A stretch of 64,000 nucleotides of DNA from Flavisolibacter tropicus (GTDB lineage: Bacteria; Bacteroidota; Bacteroidia; Chitinophagales; Chitinophagaceae): contig NZ_CP011390.1 of the NCBI RefSeq assembly GCF_001644645.1, positions 4,977,501 to 5,041,500 on the forward strand, written 5' to 3'. The position numbers and the translations under genes were made by a program. Below are positions 59,338 through 64,000 of the stretch, piece by piece. The notes under the pieces are model-generated. The model did not search any database and was not told the DNA's origin. It was given only the letters and a program-made list of their open reading frames with translations. Each line of letters starts with the position of its first letter. Within the stretch, counting starts at the first letter, position 1.

Positions 59338-59954
59338 ATGTATACTAACGTCTTAAATATTATCGACATTCTGGGCACTTTCGCTTTTGCGGTTTCGGGC
59401 ACCTTTTCCGCTATGGAACGCAAGCTAGATCCTTTTGGTACTTTGATCATTGCTTTTACAACAGCTATCGGTGGGGAACGTTGCGCGATGTACTGGTAGG
59501 TAACCTGCCAGTAAACTGGCTGCACAACGAAGTAACTATCTTTGTGATCCTCTTTAGTGCACTAATAACCATGCTGTTTGGCTCGCATTTAAAACAGCTT
59601 ACAACTTCTCTCTTTTTATTTGATGCCCTAGGTTTGGGGTTGTTCACTATAGTTGGTATTGAAATAGGCTTGCGATATCACTTAGGCCCTGGCGTTTGCG
59701 TGGCCTTAGGAACAATTACAGCCTGCTTTGGAGGTGTTATACGGGATGTGCTATTAAATAAAGTGCCATTGATCTTTCAAAAAGAGATCTACGCCTTGGC
59801 CTGTGTGCTGGGAGGTAGCGGATATATACTGCTGCTGCAATTCCCCTTGAATACCAACATTTCTAAGATCATTTGTATTCTGTTGATCTTTTTTATTCGG
59901 GTCATTGCTGTTCGTTATAAATTAGCACTACCACGAACTTCATTAAAACACTGA
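59338..59954 (+). pseudogene. TRIC/UPF0126 (YicG-like) membrane protein gene with an apparent single-base frameshift
   Basis: From ATG 59338 the frame reads VLNIIDILGTFAFAVSGTFS ... FGTLIIAFTTAIGG and then, at GGTGGGGAA, runs into a stop after ERCAMYW. The other frame continues as TLRDVLVGNLPVNWLHNEVT to 59954. Restoring one G in the four-G run at 59473-59476 gives the family motif TAIGGGTLRDVLVG. The full product would be about 205 residues with seven helices in two UPF0126 halves; the second half has LFTIVGIEIGLRYHLGPGVC and TACFGGVIRDVLLNKVP. Relatives such as YicG are proposed cation-channel-like or glycine-transport proteins of the inner membrane. Either a base is missing from the sequence or the gene is recently broken. 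Confidence 0.82.
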
Positions 59955-59955
59955 T

Positions 59956-60753
59956 ATGAACTTAAACATATTCCAGGTTGATGCTTTCACAGAATCTGTA
60001 TTTAAAGGTAATCCCGCAGCCGTAATTCCATTAGAGCATTGGTTGGAAGACAATTTGATGCAACAGATCGCAATGGAAAACAACCTGAGCGAAACTGTAT
60101 TCTTTGTGAAAGGAGAGGAGGGATATCATATCCGTTGGTTTACGCCAGAATATGAGATCGATCTGTGTGGGCACGCTACATTAGCTGCATCTTATATCAT
60201 CAAGAATTTTATTGAACCACCTATAAAAGAAATTCAGTTTACTACACAAAAGGTGGGTCAGCTAAAAACGTATTGTAACGAGGGCGTATATACGCTGGAT
60301 TTTCCGGCACGTATGCCTCAAGCTTGCGAAGTGCCAGAAAAGCTTTTGTCATCATTAGGCGTTTCTAATGCTGTTGAAGTATTAAAGTCCCGTGATTATT
60401 TTGTGGTGTTACCCAATGAAGATGCGGTTAGAAATTTACAACCGGATTATACACTCATGAAAGAGTTGGACACAATCGGTGTGATTGCTACAGCAAAAGG
60501 GCAATCGGCAGATGTGGTTTCCCGCTGCTTTTACCCCGGAGCGGGTATACCGGAAGATCCGGTTACAGGATCAGCTCATTGTAATATTGTGCCTTATTGG
60601 AGTGAAAAACTAAATACTACAGAACTGAATTGTAAGCAATTGTCCCCACGCGGTGGCGATTTGCAGTGTGAGCTGAATGGAGATAGGGTATTGCTTGCCG
60701 GAAAATGTGTGCTGTTTATGGAAGGCAAGGTTTACCTCGATGAATTAGGATAG
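59956..60753 (+). CDS. PhzF-family isomerase/epimerase-like protein
   Basis: 265 residues starting 1 nt after the previous stop. It has the two-lobed PhzF/diaminopimelate-epimerase-like fold: IFQVDAFTESVFKGNPAAV at the N-terminus, the catalytic-region NNLSETVFFVKG (Glu), TPEYEIDLCGHATLAASYII, and in the second lobe DVVSRCFYPGAGIPEDPVTG and SAHCNIVPYWS. Members isomerise small-molecule acids; PhzF itself acts in phenazine synthesis, but nearly all homologues in other genomes have unknown substrates and there are no phenazine genes here. It is cytoplasmic and probably co-transcribed with the TRIC-like gene. Confidence 0.9.
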   Translation: MNLNIFQVDAFTESVFKGNPAAVIPLEHWLEDNLMQQIAMENNLSETVFFVKGEEGYHIRWFTPEYEIDLCGHATLAASYIIKNFIEPPIKEIQFTTQKVGQLKTYCNEGVYTLDFPARMPQACEVPEKLLSSLGVSNAVEVLKSRDYFVVLPNEDAVRNLQPDYTLMKELDTIGVIATAKGQSADVVSRCFYPGAGIPEDPVTGSAHCNIVPYWSEKLNTTELNCKQLSPRGGDLQCELNGDRVLLAGKCVLFMEGKVYLDELG

Positions 60754-60764
60754 ATACAAATCCT

Positions 60765-61166
60765 TTATTCTAAAAAACGTTTTCGTACTGCCGAAGAAGG
60801 GATCATACAAGTTTCTCTTTTTCCAAACCAGTTATAACGATTATTAGCTATTAGCCTGTAGATGCCATCTCTAATAAAGCGAGGTGTCAACCAGAAGAGT
60901 TGTGCCCACTGCCAGTACCAAGGCAAATACCGCACAAGGCGTAAGGCTGCAGTTGAAGCGGTGTAGGGCTTACCGCTTTCAATAAAAAGGAAGGTGTTGA
61001 AATCTTCTTGTGAGAAATGGTGTTCTTTTAAAAGCTCTTGGCCTGCCTTGGATTGTAAAGCCGCAAAGCGGAAAACCTGCTTTTTGTCTAGCCGTAAAAT
61101 AAAATTGACGGTGCTGTTACAAAAGTTACAAACACCGTCAAATAATATAATGGGCGATTCTGTCAT
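60765..61166 (-). CDS. DCC (DUF393) family thiol-disulfide oxidoreductase-like protein
   Basis: 133 residues with the DxxCxxC motif that names the family, in ILFDGVCNFCNSTVNFILRL near the N-terminus, followed by FRFAALQSKAGQELLKEH and a C-terminal helical part WQWAQLFWLTPRFIRDGIYR. The fold is thioredoxin-like, and members are thought to be redox-active in the cytoplasm or at membranes; direct evidence is limited. It is convergent with the PhzF-like gene, only 11 nt apart, with no clear terminator in between. Confidence 0.88.
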   Translation of the reverse strand: MTESPIILFDGVCNFCNSTVNFILRLDKKQVFRFAALQSKAGQELLKEHHFSQEDFNTFLFIESGKPYTASTAALRLVRYLPWYWQWAQLFWLTPRFIRDGIYRLIANNRYNWFGKRETCMIPSSAVRKRFLE

Positions 61167-61290
61167 GATTTCAATAGCAATGCAAAACTAGGCTATTGAG
61201 CTCAGCTTATAGCTTCCTGGCTTCAAGTGGTATTGTACTTTGTAATAGCTGCTGGCCTTTATTTGATTTAATGGCGAACAGCTGCAAAAC

Positions 61291-61315
61291 AAAACCCCGC
61301 TTCTGGCGGGGCTTT
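61291..61315 (-). terminator. Terminator of the yebC gene
   Basis: CCCCGC (61295-61300) and GCGGGG (61306-61311) with a 5 nt loop; the AAAA at 61291-61294 is the T-tail on the minus strand. Confidence 0.85.
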
Positions 61316-61317
61316 GC

Positions 61318-62040
61318 TTATTGTAAGTTGTGAAACACTTTCTGAACATCTTCGTCCTGTTCTAGCTTATCTACAAGCTTTAAGACCTCTTGCGCTTTTT
61401 CTTCATCCAGTTCTACAGTAGTGGTTGGTATCCACTCTACCTCAGCGCTTAAAGGCGTTAGGCTCTTTTCTTCCAATCCTTTTTGTAGAGCGCCGAAATC
61501 ATTAAAGGCACAACGTAATACCAATACGTCTTCACCATTCTCGCCTGTACCTTCCCCTAATTCTTCCAGGCCAAAATCAATCAGCTCCAGTTCCAGGTCT
61601 TCTGCGTTCAAGCCTTCCGGCTTTAATTTAAATACGCCCATTTTCTTGAACTGGAAGCTTACACTACCACTATTTCCTAAGCTGCCACCACCTTTATTGA
61701 AAATGGATTTTACATTGGCTACTGTTCGTACGTGGTTATCGGTAGCGGTTTCAACCAAAACGGCTACACCATGTGGGGCATATCCTTCATACAGGATTTC
61801 CTCATAGTTGTCCATTTCCTTTCCTTGTGCACGCTTAATAGCTGCCTCTACACGGTCTTTAGGCATATTTACCGCCTTGGCATTCTGAAAGCAGCGACGT
61901 AAAGCAGGGTTGGTATTCGGGTCAGGACCACCGGCTTTTACGGCAATCACAATCTCTTTACCAATACGTGTAAACTGCTTGGCCATGCGATCCCAGCGGG
62001 CAAACATGGTAGATTTTCGTACCTCAAATATGCGACCCAT
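61318..62040 (-). CDS. yebC: YebC/PmpR-family protein
   Basis: 240 residues, the normal length. Typical family segments are visible: [20 protein letters not shown] (Bacteroidota version of the GHSKWxxI start), [77 protein letters not shown] and the late [18 protein letters not shown]. YebC proteins have been described as DNA-binding regulators and, more recently, as ribosome-associated factors that help at difficult proline stretches (family knowledge). Cytoplasmic and monocistronic; the next minus-strand gene upstream is an unrelated permease with its own terminator. Confidence 0.95.
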   Translation of the reverse strand: MGRIFEVRKSTMFARWDRMAKQFTRIGKEIVIAVKAGGPDPNTNPALRRCFQNAKAVNMPKDRVEAAIKRAQGKEMDNYEEILYEGYAPHGVAVLVETATDNHVRTVANVKSIFNKGGGSLGNSGSVSFQFKKMGVFKLKPEGLNAEDLELELIDFGLEELGEGTGENGEDVLVLRCAFNDFGALQKGLEEKSLTPLSAEVEWIPTTTVELDEEKAQEVLKLVDKLEQDEDVQKVFHNLQ

Positions 62041-62162
62041 ATATAAGTTTCTGGTTTAAAGTTTAGTTGTAAAATGGTGTATGGCTGTTTTTTAGCTAAA
62101 GGCTAATAGCTCGAGGCTCACAGCTGTACACATCAGAGGCGCAAATGTACTATTTGCAAAAG

Positions 62163-62188
62163 AAAAACCCCGCTTGCGGCGGGGTTTT
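62163..62188. terminator. Terminator after the APC permease gene
   Basis: AAAAACCCCGC (62163-62173) and GCGGGGTTTT (62179-62188) with a 5 nt loop; symmetric, with a T-tail on both strands. Confidence 0.9.
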
Positions 62189-62206
62189 GTATTTTAAATA
62201 GCAGTT

Positions 62207-63745
62207 TTAGCTGACTTTTTCAAAGTCTTTTGCTTTTGGCAATACATCAGAATAATTTCTGAGTTTGCTACGCTTGCGGCTGTAAGAGAAATACACCACC
62301 AAACCGATGATCATCCACAAACCAGCGGCTTGTAATGTACGGGCATCGATTGCCACAATCATCAACGTACAAATAACAGCACCTAAAACAGATACTACTG
62401 GTGCAGCAGGTGTTCTAAATGGTCTTTCCATATTGGGTTCTTTCTTACGAAGGATCAATACACCTAAGCTTACCAGTACGAAGGCGAACAGTGTGCCGAA
62501 AGAAGTAAGATCACCAGCTACGTGTCCGGGAACAAATGCAGCAAACAAGCCTACAAACACAAACAATATCCAGTTAGCCTTGTAAGGTGTTTTGAAACGA
62601 GGGTGCAGGTCGCCAAAAGCTTTTGGCAACAAACCGTCATTACTCATGGTATAGAAGATACGGCTTTGACCCATTAACATTACCAGGATTACAGAAGAGA
62701 AACCAGCTAAGATCGCTACTGTTACACCAGTAGATAACCAGCTATAACCATGCATATATTGAGAAATAGCATAGGCTACAGAAGCTTCACGACCTTTTTC
62801 TGGATCAACAAAATCTCTCCATGGTGATACACCTGTTAGTACGTGACCAAACAGGATATATAAAATAGTACATACTACCAGGGAACCTAAAATACCAATT
62901 GGCATATCACGCTTTGGATTTTTAGCTTCCTGTGCAGCTGTTGATACAGCATCAAAACCAATAAAGGCAAAGAATACGATAGCCGCACCACCAAGTACAC
63001 CACCCCAGCCGTGTTTGAACACACCGGAATAGTTCACAATTTCTTTACCAGCATTATCCAATACAGGAGGCGTGCCTTCTGGAATCATATAAGGTGTATG
63101 ATTCTCGGGCTTGATAAACTGCCAGCCAATAACAATGAATAATATTACAATTGCTACTTTAATAAATACAATTACAGCATTTACCAAAGCGCTTTCTTGC
63201 GTACCTCTGATTAATAAAAGGGTTAACAAAAGAAGAATGACCAAGGCCGGTGCGTTAATAATTCCTTGGTGCAGCACACCAGCAGCATCAGTGAAACTTT
63301 CAAAGGGCGAGTGCGACCATTCGTACGGAACAGCCCCTCCTAATAGCTTATTTAAATATTCACTCCAGGCAATCGATACAGTAGCGGCACCTAATGCGTA
63401 TTCCATAATAAGAGCCCAACCAATGATCCAGGCTATAAGCTCACCCATGGTTACATAAGAGTAAGCATAGGCACTACCCGCAATAGGGATCATTGCGGCA
63501 AACTCGGCATAACACAAGCCGGCGAAAGCACATCCAATAGCAGCAATAATAAAGGAGAGGGTTACGGCAGGACCCGCAGCTTGACCCGCTGCAGCAGCAG
63601 TACGGACAAACAAACCAGCACCAATAATGGCACCAATACCCAGGGCCACCAGGTTGCCGGCACCCAGCGTTCGTTTCAAGCCTTTCTCGCTATCGGCAGC
63701 TTGTGCCAATATCTGATCGAGGGGCTTCTTGACAAATAAACTCAT
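62207..63745 (-). CDS. APC-superfamily amino acid permease (cationic amino acid transporter-like)
   Basis: 512 residues with about 12-14 membrane helices. The N-terminal LKRTLGAGNLVALGIGAIIG is followed by GAGLFVRTAAAAGQAAGPAV, the substrate-site loop of the family; later come YAEFAAMIPIAGSAYAYSYV, FFAFIGFDAVSTAAQEAKNP and RIFYTMSNDGLLPK. This is the YfnA/CAT branch, which imports cationic or branched-chain amino acids with protons or exchanges them. It is an inner membrane protein. Monocistronic, with a strong terminator after it and a divergent symporter gene 160 bp upstream, so this edge of the window holds two amino acid or organic acid carriers back to back. Confidence 0.92.
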   Translation of the reverse strand: MSLFVKKPLDQILAQAADSEKGLKRTLGAGNLVALGIGAIIGAGLFVRTAAAAGQAAGPAVTLSFIIAAIGCAFAGLCYAEFAAMIPIAGSAYAYSYVTMGELIAWIIGWALIMEYALGAATVSIAWSEYLNKLLGGAVPYEWSHSPFESFTDAAGVLHQGIINAPALVILLLLTLLLIRGTQESALVNAVIVFIKVAIVILFIVIGWQFIKPENHTPYMIPEGTPPVLDNAGKEIVNYSGVFKHGWGGVLGGAAIVFFAFIGFDAVSTAAQEAKNPKRDMPIGILGSLVVCTILYILFGHVLTGVSPWRDFVDPEKGREASVAYAISQYMHGYSWLSTGVTVAILAGFSSVILVMLMGQSRIFYTMSNDGLLPKAFGDLHPRFKTPYKANWILFVFVGLFAAFVPGHVAGDLTSFGTLFAFVLVSLGVLILRKKEPNMERPFRTPAAPVVSVLGAVICTLMIVAIDARTLQAAGLWMIIGLVVYFSYSRKRSKLRNYSDVLPKAKDFEKVS

Positions 63746-63905
63746 AAGTGTGTTTAATTAGTGGATTCGAATAAGCTCGAAAATTAAATAATAAATCAAT
63801 ACAGGCATGTTTTCTTTTATAGTATTGATTTGAACCTATTTCAACAAAAGTTTTCATCCTGCCTTTTTTTTCCGATTTTCGGCCATCTGTTTATTAAATC
63901 GCTTT

Positions 63906-64000
63906 ATGAGAAAAGGAAACCGTCTGACGTCGTATATCATTCTGGCAATGATTTTGGGGATAATAGTGGGCTACTTTGTGCATAGGAGTGCGTCGCCAGA
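63906..64000 (+). CDS. Dicarboxylate/amino acid:cation symporter (N-terminal fragment, cut by window edge)
   Basis: Only the first 31 codons are inside the window. The start MRKGNRLTSYIILAMILGII followed by VGYFVHRSA is the typical first helix of SDF (DAACS) family symporters such as GltP or DctA, in which a basic start is followed by a hydrophobic helix with GxxxGY. The gene is divergent from the APC permease at 62207. Identification rests on this short stretch alone. Confidence 0.6.
   Translation, partial: MRKGNRLTSYIILAMILGIIVGYFVHRSASP

Noticed and set aside
59956..60753. Phenazine biosynthesis gene
   Set aside because: PhzF-like proteins are widespread; no other phenazine genes occur here.

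Overview
The window is chromosomal DNA of a Bacteroidota bacterium, most likely a member of the Chitinophagaceae. This rests on a SusC/SusD pair, a TamL-type outer-membrane lipoprotein next to TamB, a secreted protein with a type IX-like C-terminus, Bacteroidota promoter boxes (TAnnTTTG) in front of several genes, and few Shine-Dalgarno sequences. The genus call is inference from gene content. There is no phage, plasmid, insertion sequence, CRISPR array or rRNA operon in the window.

Layout. 3-785: tail of a 2-oxoacid dehydrogenase E1. 786-1651: terminator plus REP-like and short-word repeats. 1652-2332: a Bacteroidota orphan protein. 2523-22477: a DeoR-type regulator divergent from a co-directional catabolic cluster of about 18.7 kb (SusC, SusD, ACS-family MFS carrier, FAD oxidoreductase, Tat-exported EEP phosphatase, metallophosphoesterase, polyol-permease MFS carrier, 2-hydroxyacid dehydrogenase, two FGGY kinases, histidine phosphatase, glycerophosphodiesterase, PafA-type phosphatase). 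23069-25711: aminotransferase, SRPBCC membrane protein, tRNA-Met. 25990-32379: an accessory stretch of small orphan genes and one large secreted protein, carrying three diverged copies of a ~140 bp repeat. 32576-36677: dinB-dnaE, an error-prone polymerase pair. 36995-47631: lipoprotein with an apparent frameshift, lipocalin-like protein, response regulator divergent from a PAS kinase, GYF_2 protein, a second PAS kinase, TlpA-like protein, DUF6766 protein. 48160-55535: tamB-tamL. 55709-56653: two DUF1573 proteins. 56760-63745: fused E1, a frameshifted TRIC/UPF0126 gene, PhzF-like, DUF393, YebC and an APC permease. 63906-64000: start of a dicarboxylate/amino acid:cation symporter.

How the genes fit together. 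The 2.5-22.5 kb cluster reads as a polysaccharide-utilisation-like locus adapted to a phosphorylated polyol. Exported phosphoesterases of four unrelated folds (EEP, calcineurin-like, GDPD, alkaline phosphatase superfamily) would strip phosphates or cut phosphodiesters. SusC/SusD would carry the ligand over the outer membrane, two MFS carriers would take an acid and a polyol over the inner membrane, and oxidoreductases plus two different FGGY kinases would convert and phosphorylate the product. No aldolase, isomerase or SDR/MDR polyol dehydrogenase is present, so the pathway is incomplete here and the substrate is not fixed by the sequence; teichoic-acid-like or glycerophospho-polyol substrates are only hypotheses.

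The least explained material is non-coding: (i) the three ~140 bp repeats among orphan genes, (ii) mosaic intergenic tracts built from several short degenerate words that recur in inverted orientation between 0.8-1.5 kb and 22.8-23.0 kb, with related words at 59.3 kb, and (iii) a 38 bp perfect palindrome running into an 11 bp tandem array at 47.7 kb. Two genes are broken by single-base shifts in short homopolymers, which could be sequencing errors or true mutations.
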